Positions 32,252-40,433 of a stretch of DNA of 55,828 bases are shown here, one piece after another. This DNA is from an uncultured Oscillospiraceae bacterium. GTDB taxonomy: Bacteria > Bacillota > Clostridia > Oscillospirales > Oscillospiraceae. Below the pieces are notes generated by a model. That model was not told where the DNA came from. It saw nothing but the letters and a program-made list of their open reading frames with translations, and made no database searches. Each line of letters opens with the position of its first letter. Position 1 is the stretch's first letter. Where the stretch lies: contig CALWZP010000016.1 in NCBI GenBank assembly GCA_944386055.1, positions 1 through 55,828 on the forward strand. The letters are read 5' to 3'. A program made the position numbers and the translations under genes.

Positions 32252-34369
32252 TTACCGCCCCATGACCCGTGCCATCTGGACCATGGTCACGGCCACCTCC
32301 GCCCGGATGGCGGTATTGCCGGGGGCGAAGGTCCCGTCGTCGTTGCCCCCCATGACGCCCAGCTGCCAGCACAGCGTCACGCCGTCCCTGGCGTAGTCCG
32401 CAATGCCGCCCTCGTCAGAGAAGCTGGGCGTGCCGCTGTTCACCGGCGCGGCGGTGTAGTCGTAATGGGTCAGGAAGCTCCCGAACAGCGCCGCCATGTC
32501 CTGCCGGGTGATGGCTGCCTCGGGGTCGAAGCCATTGAGCATCCCGGCGGGAATCAAATCATGGTCCTCCGCCCACTGGATGTGGTTATCATACCAGTTG
32601 GGCCCGGAATTGGTGGGCAGGGTGTCTCCCGAGAACTGGAACAGCACCGCCAAAAACTCCGCATAGGTCATGTTCGCCTCCGGGGCGAAGGTGCCGTCCC
32701 CGTTCCCCGCGAACAGCTTCTTCTCCGCCACCGTCTCCACAAAGTCGTAGTACCACTTGTCCGCCGTCACATCCGTGAAGGTGGGGGCGGGCTGCTCCGG
32801 CTGGGCAGTGCTCCCGTCGGCCATGACGCAGACCGTATCCTCCCAGATGCCCTGATCATAGGCGACCAGCTTATAGGCCCCGGACTCAGGCAGGGTAAAC
32901 CGCTGGCTGAGGTACTGGACCTCACCGGTGGACAGATTTTCAGCATGCTGGAAATTGGTCATGCCGGCTTTGGGGGTAAACACCGTGCCGGCAGGGAAGA
33001 GGTAGACGGTGCGGCTCGTCCCGTTCCAGTCGGTGACGGTGGTGCTGCCGGTGCAGGTGGCGTTGGCCTGGAGCAGGGCGTTTTCGGGGACGACGCCGTA
33101 CTCATAGACAGGGTCGGGGGCAGGCTCTTCCTCCTGGGGCAGCTGGCCGGAATGGGTCCCCTCGTGCTTCTCCAGGAGATAGTACAGGCCGTCGAGCCTC
33201 GCGATGGCCAGCCCCTCGTTGAAGGGGCTGATCCACTCAAACTCTCCTGTCGGGATCACATCGTTCCCCTCGGTGTCCACTACGCCGTAATGGGCTCCGG
33301 AGTTGGGAGATACATCTATTACCGTGGCCAGGCCGTCCCGGAAATCATCCATGACTTGCAGCCAATCCTCCGGAGAGATCAGGAGTTCCCCGGTCTCCAC
33401 ATTTACCACGACGCTGTAATTGGGATACCGATCAGACAGCACCAGAAGGCCGTTGTGGACACCAGCATGGTAAAGGAGCTCATCATCGGTGGTATATGAG
33501 CCAGGCAGATCCTCCGTGCTGCTCCACACCACATTTCCCTCTGTATCCAACACGGTGGTTTCGGGATTCCATCCGGTATCCAGTACCAGATAGCCCTCAG
33601 AATAGCCGCCCAGCGGGAACATCGTTCTTTCTCCGCCAAACAGTTCCTCCGTGTTGATTCTGGTCAGCAGATCCCCGTCACGGTCAAAGATCCCGTATTC
33701 GTACGCCCAAAGGGATGCGCTGGCCCTGCGGCCATCCGTCAGTTGGAAGAAAAGTCCTTCGGACAGGGGGGACGGCTCTTGTTCTTCAGCGTCCTGCCCG
33801 CCCACATCGGCCAGCAGGACATTCCCGGAGGTGTCGATAAAGTTCCAGCTGTACCGTGTCCCGCGGTACGGCTCATTGCTGACCTCCGTCGCCACCACGG
33901 CCGTCCCGTCCACAAAGGGCTGGGCATTGACATAGATCGGCGGGATCACGAATTGGCCGCTCCGGTCTACATAGCCGTATTTCCATCCGTCGTCTGTGTC
34001 CACGCAGACCAGGAGCCGGCCGTCGGAGAAAAGCTCTGAGCTAATATTGGGTGGTTGAAAGATATCATACTCGCTGTTTGCCAGGGTCTCGGGGGAGAGG
34101 ACCACATTGCCGTCCTTGTCGGCAAAGCCATAGCTGTCGAGTTCCCTGTCGTAAAAAGCAATCAGCCCGTCCGAAAACAGAGTCGTGTTGGGGATATACT
34201 GGAACAGTTTCTGGTTCCCATATTCCGTCACAGTGATGTAGTAGCCGTCCCCCTGGTAGACAGGCTGGGGGCCGTCGTTCCCCGCCGCCGAGGCGGGCAG
34301 GGCCAGCCCCAGGGCCATGCTCACCCCCAGCATCAGGGACAGCAGTCTGGATGCTCGTTTTTTCTTCAT
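32252..34369 (-). CDS. Secreted WG-repeat protein with C-terminal SLH domains
   Basis: 705 residues. Signal peptide at 1-29 (KKKRASRLLSLMLGVSMALG then ALPASAA). At least six WG-like repeats follow (YGFADKDGNVVLSPE, YGYVDRSGQFVIPPIY, WNFIDTSGNVLLAD, YGIFDRDGDLLTR, TVLDTEGNVVWSS, YGVVDTEGNDVIP), then a linker with TAQPEQPAPTFTDV. Three S-layer-homology domains end the protein (about 530-705), which normally bind secondary wall polymer, so it should sit on the cell surface. AAAGGAGG precedes the ATG; a longer upstream frame crosses the leader palindromes and is rejected. The role of the WG repeats is unknown. Confidence 0.9.
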   Translation of the reverse strand: MKKKRASRLLSLMLGVSMALGLALPASAAGNDGPQPVYQGDGYYITVTEYGNQKLFQYIPNTTLFSDGLIAFYDRELDSYGFADKDGNVVLSPETLANSEYDIFQPPNISSELFSDGRLLVCVDTDDGWKYGYVDRSGQFVIPPIYVNAQPFVDGTAVVATEVSNEPYRGTRYSWNFIDTSGNVLLADVGGQDAEEQEPSPLSEGLFFQLTDGRRASASLWAYEYGIFDRDGDLLTRINTEELFGGERTMFPLGGYSEGYLVLDTGWNPETTVLDTEGNVVWSSTEDLPGSYTTDDELLYHAGVHNGLLVLSDRYPNYSVVVNVETGELLISPEDWLQVMDDFRDGLATVIDVSPNSGAHYGVVDTEGNDVIPTGEFEWISPFNEGLAIARLDGLYYLLEKHEGTHSGQLPQEEEPAPDPVYEYGVVPENALLQANATCTGSTTVTDWNGTSRTVYLFPAGTVFTPKAGMTNFQHAENLSTGEVQYLSQRFTLPESGAYKLVAYDQGIWEDTVCVMADGSTAQPEQPAPTFTDVTADKWYYDFVETVAEKKLFAGNGDGTFAPEANMTYAEFLAVLFQFSGDTLPTNSGPNWYDNHIQWAEDHDLIPAGMLNGFDPEAAITRQDMAALFGSFLTHYDYTAAPVNSGTPSFSDEGGIADYARDGVTLCWQLGVMGGNDDGTFAPGNTAIRAEVAVTMVQMARVMGR

Positions 34370-34394
34370 ACTTGCTTCCTCCTTTTTGAATTTT

Positions 34395-34433
34395 CCGTGG
34401 GATATCCCACGGTGTGGAGCGGGCCCGCTCCAC
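34395..34433 (-). repeat. Two adjacent perfect palindromes in the SLH gene leader
   Basis: CCGTGGGATATCCCACGG (34395-34412) and GTGGAGCGGGCCCGCTCCAC (34414-34433), 18 and 20 bp, separated by one base. They lie between the promoter and the ribosome site of the SLH protein gene. With no loop they suit protein dimers as much as RNA hairpins. Confidence 0.7.
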
Positions 34434-34468
34434 AAAATCCTCTGTGCCCGTCGCTGGGCTCTGCCTCC

Positions 34469-34497
34469 ATTATACCTGCCCGCCCCGGCAAAAACAA
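34469..34497 (-). promoter_or_regulatory. Promoter of the WG/SLH protein gene
   Basis: Reverse strand TTGTTT (34497-34492), 17-bp spacer, TATAAT (34474-34469). It gives a ~90-nt leader containing the two palindromes. Confidence 0.72.
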
Positions 34498-34553
34498 TAT
34501 GCTGGCAGCATAGGGTTTGAAATTTTGCCACGCCGGGGCCGAGCAGATTTTCG

Positions 34554-34581
34554 TTGCAATTTTCCGCCGGGGGTGTACAAT
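34554..34581 (+). promoter_or_regulatory. Promoter of the HIT protein gene
   Basis: TTGCAA (34554-34559), 16-bp spacer, TACAAT (34576-34581), 32 bp before the start codon and divergent from the SLH gene promoter. Confidence 0.7.
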
Positions 34582-34613
34582 AAAGTCACCTGAGTTACAA
34601 AGGAGGGTTTCCA

Positions 34614-34952
34614 ATGTCCGACTGTCTGTTCTGCAGGATCGCCAACGGGGAGATCCCGTCCAACAAGGTGTACGAGGACGATACCGTCTATGCCTTTTAT
34701 GACATCGACCCCCAGGCGCCCACCCACATCCTGGTGATCCCCAAGGCCCATATCGCCTCGGTGGCGGAGATCACGCCGGAGAACGCCACAGTGGCGGCCC
34801 ATATCTTCGCCGTCATCTCCAAGGTCACCAAAGACCTGGGGCTGGAGAGCTACCGTGTGGTCTCCAACATCGGCCAGCAGGCCGGCCAATCTGTGCCGCA
34901 CCTGCATTTCCATGTGCTGTCCGGCCGGGACATGACCTGGCCTCCGGGCTGA
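34614..34952 (+). CDS. HIT-family (HinT-like) purine nucleoside phosphoramidase
   Basis: 112 residues, standard HinT length. CLFCRIANGEIPS carries the CxxC pair, THILVIPKAHI is conserved, and the HIT motif HLHFH is at 96-100 with the nucleophilic His98 in the centre, followed by RDMTWPPG. HinT proteins hydrolyse AMP-lysine and similar phosphoramidates. AAAGGAGG precedes the ATG. Monocistronic. Confidence 0.95.
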   Translation: MSDCLFCRIANGEIPSNKVYEDDTVYAFYDIDPQAPTHILVIPKAHIASVAEITPENATVAAHIFAVISKVTKDLGLESYRVVSNIGQQAGQSVPHLHFHVLSGRDMTWPPG

Positions 34953-34962
34953 GAAGACAGAG

Positions 34963-34992
34963 CAGGCCCCCCGGTGGATACCGGGGGGCCTG
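34963..34992. terminator. Hairpin between convergent HIT and acyltransferase genes
   Basis: Perfect 12-bp stem CAGGCCCCCCGG / CCGGGGGGCCTG with loop TGGATA. Neither strand has a proper T run, but its position between convergent stops suits a terminator. Confidence 0.6.
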
Positions 34993-35006
34993 ACTGCTGA
35001 TAAGTG

Positions 35007-36035
35007 CTAAACGATCAGCCGCAGGCCGGGAATGCGGCGCAGAAGAAAGACGGCCAGGAAGCTGGGAACGACGATCAGGAAAAACAGCAGGGGAAGGCCC
35101 GCAAAGGGGGAGTAGTCGTTGACGGAGACCCCCATCCGCCCCAGGCTCTCCAGCACAAAGGGGTGGAGGAGGTAGACCCCGAGGGTGCAGGCGGACAGCT
35201 CCCGAATGATGCGGCCCGGTGCGGGGAGAGGCTCCATCCCCCGGAAGGTGAGACAGAAGCAGAACACACAGCAGGAGGCCAGCAGGATGGGCAGCCCGAA
35301 GTAGTCGTTGAACCACCCCGTGGGCTCCCCATGGGCCAGGGAGAGCTGCCGGTTGCCATAGGCCATGAGGGCGACGCAGGCCAGAAAGCCCGCCGCGCAT
35401 CCCCACCGGGCCCGGGGCCCCCACTGCCGCCGGGACAGCCACCAGCCCAGCAGGACATAGGCGAGGTATTTCAGATTGCTCAGGTCCAGCTTGCCCAGCA
35501 CCTGGGTCAGGGCCAGGGGCGGGTCGGGGAGCAAAAGCAGGGTGCCTTTGAGAAAGATCAGGCCAAACACCGCCAGCAGGAAGGGGATGGAGACCGCACG
35601 CCCATGCAGCGCGCCGTGGAGGATGGGAAGGACGAGGTAGATCGTCAGCATGGCGGGGAGGAACCAGAGATGATAGTGGCCGTAGGTCATCCCCACCAAA
35701 AACTCGCCCACGCTGTGATAGGGGGCGGAGACCGCCTGGGTGACCAGCTCATAGAGGAGGTCCCAGCACAGATAGACCGCCAGCAGCCGCACAAGATTGC
35801 GGCGCACCAGCCGTCCCAAGTCCAGCTCCTCCCGCTCCAGAAACAGGGCGCCGCTGATCATGAAAAACAGCGGGATGCCGGCGCGGACGGCGGTGTGGAC
35901 GAGGTTATAGACCCGCCACGCCCCGGAGGCGGGATCGATGTGCCAGCCGGAGCCGGACAGGTGGATCATGACCACCATGAGACAGGCCAGAATGCGGCAC
36001 AGATCAAGCTCGTATCTTCTTGTCATCGTCAGCAT
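35007..36035 (-). CDS. Acyltransferase-3 family membrane protein
   Basis: 342 residues with about ten membrane helices. The N-terminal family motif is RRYELDLCRILACLMVVMIH with the conserved His, followed by AGIPLFFMISGALFL and HYHLWFLPAMLTIYLVLPIL. Acyltransferase-3 proteins O-acetylate polysaccharide, peptidoglycan or lipids at the membrane (OafA/WecH group). The target is unknown; no polysaccharide genes are adjacent. Start at the ATG after GGGAG; the ATG three codons later is an alternative. Confidence 0.9.
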   Translation of the reverse strand: MLTMTRRYELDLCRILACLMVVMIHLSGSGWHIDPASGAWRVYNLVHTAVRAGIPLFFMISGALFLEREELDLGRLVRRNLVRLLAVYLCWDLLYELVTQAVSAPYHSVGEFLVGMTYGHYHLWFLPAMLTIYLVLPILHGALHGRAVSIPFLLAVFGLIFLKGTLLLLPDPPLALTQVLGKLDLSNLKYLAYVLLGWWLSRRQWGPRARWGCAAGFLACVALMAYGNRQLSLAHGEPTGWFNDYFGLPILLASCCVFCFCLTFRGMEPLPAPGRIIRELSACTLGVYLLHPFVLESLGRMGVSVNDYSPFAGLPLLFFLIVVPSFLAVFLLRRIPGLRLIV

Positions 36036-36071
36036 CAGTCTCCCGGAGGGATCTTAGAGGGGAACGGATAG

Positions 36072-36104
36072 AAAAAAACACCATGCGCGGGCATGGTGTT
36101 TTTC
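36072..36104 (-). terminator. Rho-independent terminator of rpmB
   Basis: Stem AAAAACACCATGC / GCATGGTGTTTTT with loop GCGG, T run on the reverse strand, 19 bp after the rpmB stop. Confidence 0.9.
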
Positions 36105-36122
36105 AGTCGCGGCATATCAAAA

Positions 36123-36311
36123 TTATACAGCGCGGGTGACCTTACCCGAACGGAGGCATCTGGTGCACACATAAACATGCTTGGGTGTGCCGTTCACGAT
36201 CGCCTTGACCCGCTTCACATTGGGCTTCCAGGGACGGTTGGTGCGGCGGTGAGAGTGGGAGACCTGAATGCCGAACACGACGCCCTTATCACAGAATTCA
36301 CACTTGGCCAT
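36123..36311 (-). CDS. rpmB: 50S ribosomal protein L28
   Basis: 62 residues, the usual length. MAKCEFCDKG and VCTRCLRSGKV supply the two CxxC pairs of the zinc-ribbon form; HSHRRTNRPWKPNVKRVKA is the conserved rRNA-binding stretch. AGGAGG precedes the ATG. Monocistronic with its own promoter and terminator. The zinc form implies that a zinc-free paralogue might exist elsewhere in the genome. Confidence 0.98.
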   Translation of the reverse strand: MAKCEFCDKGVVFGIQVSHSHRRTNRPWKPNVKRVKAIVNGTPKHVYVCTRCLRSGKVTRAV

Positions 36312-36363
36312 TTCGCTTGACCTCCTCGCTTGTCAGTATCAGCTTTGGTAAGCATCGAATAAT

Positions 36364-36392
36364 ATGATAGCAGAAGCAGCGGGGAATTGCAA
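36364..36392 (-). promoter_or_regulatory. Promoter of rpmB
   Basis: Reverse strand TTGCAA (36392-36387), 17-bp spacer, TATCAT (36369-36364), 53 bp before the start codon. Confidence 0.75.
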
Positions 36393-36471
36393 GCATTTTT
36401 TTCAAAAAAGGAGGGATTTTCCGGGAAAAGAGAGGGAAAGCCCGCCGAGGACCGAATGGGGCGGAAAATGG

Positions 36472-36500
36472 TTGCGAAACCCCGCGGGATTCGCTATACT
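36472..36500 (+). promoter_or_regulatory. Promoter of hprK
   Basis: TTGCGA (36472-36477), 17-bp spacer, TATACT (36495-36500), 56 bp before the start codon. Confidence 0.75.
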
Positions 36501-36555
36501 TGAAAAAAGAGGAGGCTCCGCCTGAGACGGGGCGTACAGCAGAGGAGGGTCCATC

Positions 36556-37503
36556 ATGAAGGGTGTCGCACTGGGAAAGATCGTGGAAGAGTTCCATTTG
36601 AAGGTGCTCAGAGGAGCCGCAGGATATGCCGACCGGCTGGTCACCACAGAGGAGCTGATCCGTCCTGGCCTTCCGTTAAAGGGGTTTTTCGAGCATTTTA
36701 ATCCGGAGCGGCTGCAGGTGATCGGTCAGGTGGAGACCACCTATCTTCAGGGGATGTCCCACGAGGAGCGGGCGGAACGGCTGGACCAGTTTTTTACCTA
36801 TGATTTTCCGGCAGTGATCATCAGCCGGGGGATGGAGCCGCTGCCCGAGATGGTGGAGGCGGCGGAAAAGCATGACCGCACCCTGCTCGGGTCACAGCTG
36901 GCCACCGCGGAGCTGATCAGCTCGGTGATCACCTATCTCACCTCTGCACTGGCTCCCAGCATCACCCGACACGGCGTGCTGCTGGAGGTGTATGGCGAGG
37001 GCGTGCTGCTGATAGGGGAATCCGGCGTGGGCAAGAGCGAGACCGCCATCGAACTGGTGAAGCGGGGACATCGTCTCATCGCCGACGATGCGGTGGAGAT
37101 CAAGCGGATCAACACCCACACCCTCATCGGGACCGCCCCCGAGCTGATCCGGCATTACATTGAACTGCGGGGCATCGGGGTGGTGGATGTCCAGCGCCTG
37201 TTTGGCATGAGCGCCATCAAGACGGATCAGGAGATTGACATGGTCATCAATCTGGAGCAGTGGAGGGACGATGCCCAGTATGACCGCCTGGGTCTGGATG
37301 ACCGGTACGCCACCATTTTGGATGTAAAGCTTCCAGCCCTTACAATTCCCGTAAAGCCGGGGCGCAACCTGGCGATTATCGTAGAGGTGGCAGCGATGAA
37401 CAACCGCCAGAAGAAGATGGGCTACAATGCCGCCCAGGAGTTTAACAACCAGATCAACGCGCACTTTGAGCAGGCGGCAGCGGCGGCGGAGAAGAAAAAA
37501 TAG
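36556..37503 (+). CDS. hprK: HPr kinase/phosphorylase
   Basis: 315 residues. HprK phosphorylates Ser46 of HPr to set carbon catabolite repression and also reverses it. An N-terminal domain (1-130) is followed by a kinase domain with Walker A GESGVGKS (154-161), conserved His139 before it, and the HprK signature IELRGIGVVDVQRLFG with the K3-loop KPGRNLAIIVEVAAMN. AGAGGAGG precedes the ATG. It is 17 bp before the ROK kinase gene, and the two are one operon joining sugar phosphorylation and its regulator. Confidence 0.97.
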   Translation: MKGVALGKIVEEFHLKVLRGAAGYADRLVTTEELIRPGLPLKGFFEHFNPERLQVIGQVETTYLQGMSHEERAERLDQFFTYDFPAVIISRGMEPLPEMVEAAEKHDRTLLGSQLATAELISSVITYLTSALAPSITRHGVLLEVYGEGVLLIGESGVGKSETAIELVKRGHRLIADDAVEIKRINTHTLIGTAPELIRHYIELRGIGVVDVQRLFGMSAIKTDQEIDMVINLEQWRDDAQYDRLGLDDRYATILDVKLPALTIPVKPGRNLAIIVEVAAMNNRQKKMGYNAAQEFNNQINAHFEQAAAAAEKKK

Positions 37504-37520
37504 AATCGGGGGAATGCCCT

Positions 37521-38459
37521 GTGTATGTAGGAGTAGATGTCGGCGGGACCAATTTGGCGGCCGGCCTGGTGGATGAACAGTGCCGCATTGTGGCACGGGC
37601 AGTCGGAAAGACCCCCAAAGACGGAAGCCTGGACGACGCCATTCTGGCGCTGGCACGAAAAGCGGTACACGCCGGGGGCGCCCGCCCGGAGGAGATCGTC
37701 CGGCTGGGGATCGGGATCCCGGGCGCGGTGGACCGGACGCATGGCGTGGTGCTGCACACCCCCAATATCCGGATGGAGAACACTCCGCTGGCCCGGCAGA
37801 TCCAGGAGAAGTGGCCGGTCCCAGTGGCACTGGAAAACGACGCGGGATGCGCCGCAGCGGGGGAGTACCTGGCAGGAGCCGCCCGGGGGGCCCGCTCTGC
37901 CATGGTGGTCACGCTTGGAACGGGAGTGGGCGCCGGCCTGGTGGTGGACGGGGCTCTATTTCTGGGCTGCGGAGGAATCGGGCCGGAGGCGGGGCACATG
38001 GTGATCCACCCAGGCGGAAGACCGTGCAACTGCGGGAGGAAGGGCTGCTGGGAGCGGTATGCCTCTGCCACCGGCCTGAAGCAGACGACCCGTGAGGTCA
38101 TGCTCCGCCGGAAGGACAGCCTGATGTGGCAGCTGGCACAGTCGTTGGAGGCGGTGTCAGGGAAAACCGCTTTTCAGGCGGCCCGCATGGGGGACGAGGG
38201 GGGCCGGGAAGTGGTGGAGGATTATCTCTTCCACCTGGGGCTTGGCCTGGTCAATCTGGTCAATTGCTTTCACCCGGAGATCCTGTGCCTGGGCGGAGGG
38301 GTAAGCAATGAGGGGGATGACCTGTTCCTCACTCCTCTGCGGCGCATGGTGGAGGAGGAGAGCTTCAACCCCACAGAGAACAGAACCCGGCTGGTAAAGG
38401 CTCAGCTGGGCAACGACGCCGGCATCATCGGCGCCGCAGTGCCGCTGATCCGGCAGTAA
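37521..38459 (+). CDS. glcK: ROK-family glucokinase
   Basis: 312 residues. ATP-binding loop DVGGTN is at 6-11. The ROK signature is GIGPEAGHMVIHPGGRPCNC leading into the zinc motif CNCGRKGCWE (about 170-180), and ALENDAGCAAAGEYLAGAA carries the sugar-binding Glu-Asn-Asp. GTG start follows a GGGGGAA site. The glucokinase function is the most likely for a stand-alone ROK protein without a DNA-binding domain, but another hexose or amino sugar is possible. Confidence 0.9.
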   Translation: MYVGVDVGGTNLAAGLVDEQCRIVARAVGKTPKDGSLDDAILALARKAVHAGGARPEEIVRLGIGIPGAVDRTHGVVLHTPNIRMENTPLARQIQEKWPVPVALENDAGCAAAGEYLAGAARGARSAMVVTLGTGVGAGLVVDGALFLGCGGIGPEAGHMVIHPGGRPCNCGRKGCWERYASATGLKQTTREVMLRRKDSLMWQLAQSLEAVSGKTAFQAARMGDEGGREVVEDYLFHLGLGLVNLVNCFHPEILCLGGGVSNEGDDLFLTPLRRMVEEESFNPTENRTRLVKAQLGNDAGIIGAAVPLIRQ

Positions 38460-38549
38460 CGGCGCAGAGGGGGACGCTCCGCCAAGGGCGGGCAGCGGCC
38501 CCCTCCATCATAGCCGCAGGAAATTTCCCGGCGTTTTTGAATGAGGCAG

Positions 38550-38578
38550 TTCTATTTCCAGCGGAAATATGTTAGAAT
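38550..38578 (+). promoter_or_regulatory. Possible promoter before murB
   Basis: TTCTAT (38550-38555), 17-bp spacer, TAGAAT (38573-38578). The -35 box is weak. The 159-bp gap after the glucokinase gene suggests that a new transcript starts here. Confidence 0.5.
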
Positions 38579-38618
38579 ACTGCCATAGAATCGGAAAGTA
38601 TGTGTATGGGGGGTCGCT

Positions 38619-39527
38619 ATGGATCGATTTCAGTCGTTGACCGAGTGCCTGCAGAGAGAGTGCCCCACTTTGGAGCTGCGCCGGGGAGAGCCGATGTCCC
38701 GGCACACCACCTTCCGGGTGGGCGGCCCGGTGCCCCTGATGGCGCTGCCCCGCTCGGAGGCGGAGGCCGCCGCCGCTGTTTCCGCGGCTTATCGCATGGA
38801 GCTGCGCCCCTTCTTTTTGGGAAACGGGTCCAATCTGCTGGTGGCCGACCGGGGAGCGGAGGTCTTTGTGATCAAAGTGATGGATGGTTTGAACCTCTGC
38901 AGAACGGAGGGGCAGACTTTGATCGCGGGGGGCGGCGTTCTGCTGGCCCGGGCGGCCAACTGCGCCCTGGAGATGGGGCTTACCGGTCTGGAATTTGCCC
39001 ACGGCATCCCGGGCAGCGCCGGCGGCGCAGTGACGATGAACGCAGGCGCCTACGATGGAGAGATGTCCCAGGTGGTGCGGGCGGTGGTATGCCTCACCCC
39101 GAACGGAGAGACATGCCGGGTGACGGAGTTGGGCTTTGGCTATCGCCACAGCCTGTTTGACGATGGGTCCAGGCTGATCCTCCGGGTGGAATTTGCGCTG
39201 CAGCCCGGCGACCCTGCGGCGATCCGGGGCAGAATGGATGAACTGATCCGCCGCCGCCGGGAGAAGCAGCCCCTGGAATATCCCAGCGCGGGCAGCACCT
39301 TTAAGCGCCCGCCGGGGGGATACGCGGCAGCCCTCATCGATCAGTGCGGCCTGAAGGGACTGCGGGTGGGCGGCGCTCAGGTGTCCGAGAAGCACGCGGG
39401 ATTTCTCATCAATCTGGGCGGAGCCAGCTGTGCAGACATCGTGGCGCTGATGGACAAGGTGCGGGACGAGGTATACCGCCGGACCGGCGTGGAGCTGGAG
39501 CCGGAGGTCAAAACATTGGGACTCTGA
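38619..39527 (+). CDS. murB: UDP-N-acetylenolpyruvoylglucosamine reductase
   Basis: 302 residues, type II MurB as in Firmicutes. FAD-binding part shows TTFRVGGPVPLMALP, FFLGNGSNLLVAD and GLEFAHGIPGSAGGAVTMNA; the catalytic Ser is in PSAGSTFKRP and the catalytic Glu near the end in VELEPEVKTLG. It makes UDP-MurNAc for peptidoglycan. GGGGGTCG precedes the ATG. First gene of murB-rapZ-yvcK-whiA. Confidence 0.97.
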   Translation: MDRFQSLTECLQRECPTLELRRGEPMSRHTTFRVGGPVPLMALPRSEAEAAAAVSAAYRMELRPFFLGNGSNLLVADRGAEVFVIKVMDGLNLCRTEGQTLIAGGGVLLARAANCALEMGLTGLEFAHGIPGSAGGAVTMNAGAYDGEMSQVVRAVVCLTPNGETCRVTELGFGYRHSLFDDGSRLILRVEFALQPGDPAAIRGRMDELIRRRREKQPLEYPSAGSTFKRPPGGYAAALIDQCGLKGLRVGGAQVSEKHAGFLINLGGASCADIVALMDKVRDEVYRRTGVELEPEVKTLGL

Positions 39528-39553
39528 GCCGCCGAGGAGAGGGGGAGAGGGCA

Positions 39554-40414
39554 ATGAAATTCATCATCATCTCCGGTATGTCCGGGGCGGGGAAAAGCCA
39601 GGCGGCCTCCTTTATGGAGGATATGGGTTTTTTCTGTGTGGACAATCTCCCGGTGCCGCTGATTCCCAAGCTTGCGGAGCTGATTATGGCGGGCAGCTGG
39701 GTGTATGAACGGGTGGTGCTGGTCAGCGACATCCGGGGCGGCCAAAACCTGGATGGTCTGCTCCAGGCGCTGGACACCCTGAAGGGAATGCGGTGCAGCT
39801 TTGAGATTCTGTTCATTGAGGCCAGCGACGAGACCATCATCAAGCGGTATAAGGAGACCCGCCGCAGTCACCCTCTGGCCCATGGAGGAGCCAGCCTGGA
39901 GGAGGCTGTGCGGACGGAGCGCCGGGCGCTGGAGCCCATCCGCGCCCGGGCAGACTATATCATCGACACCACCGCCCTGTCCACCGCCAAGCTGCGGGGC
40001 GCTCTTCTGCAGGAGTTCGGCGGGGGAGAGCGGGCGCGGGAGATGAGCGTCAGCGTGATCTCCTTTGGCTTCAAATACGGGATCCCCATCGAGGCGGACC
40101 TTGTCTTTGATGTCCGCTTCCTTCCAAATCCCTATTATGTGGAGGAGCTGCGCAGCCTGACCGGGCTGGAGCCTGCGGTGCGGGACTATGTGCTCAACGG
40201 AGACCAGGCGGCGCGGTTCATGGCAAAGCTGACCGATCTGATCGATTTCCTTCTGCCGCAGTATGTGGAGGAGGGGAAGAGCGCCCTGGTGATCGCGGTG
40301 GGCTGCACCGGGGGCCATCACCGCTCGGTAGCGGTGACCCGGGCGCTGGCGGATCATATCAAGGAGTTGGGCTATCCGGCGGCTGAGAATCACCGGGATA
40401 TGACCCGGGGCTGA
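39554..40414 (+). CDS. rapZ: RapZ/YvcJ nucleotide-binding protein
   Basis: 286 residues. P-loop GMSGAGKS is at 8-15, and the C-terminal family motif VAVGCTGGHHRSVAVTR is intact. In E. coli RapZ guides decay of the GlmZ RNA that controls GlmS; in Bacillus YvcJ binds GTP and affects competence. Start ATG follows GAGAGGGGGAGAGG. The neighbours murB and yvcK are standard for Firmicutes and link it to cell-wall precursor control. Confidence 0.96.
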   Translation: MKFIIISGMSGAGKSQAASFMEDMGFFCVDNLPVPLIPKLAELIMAGSWVYERVVLVSDIRGGQNLDGLLQALDTLKGMRCSFEILFIEASDETIIKRYKETRRSHPLAHGGASLEEAVRTERRALEPIRARADYIIDTTALSTAKLRGALLQEFGGGERAREMSVSVISFGFKYGIPIEADLVFDVRFLPNPYYVEELRSLTGLEPAVRDYVLNGDQAARFMAKLTDLIDFLLPQYVEEGKSALVIAVGCTGGHHRSVAVTRALADHIKELGYPAAENHRDMTRG

Positions 40415-40433
40415 TGGAAAGGGGGCGGGACCG

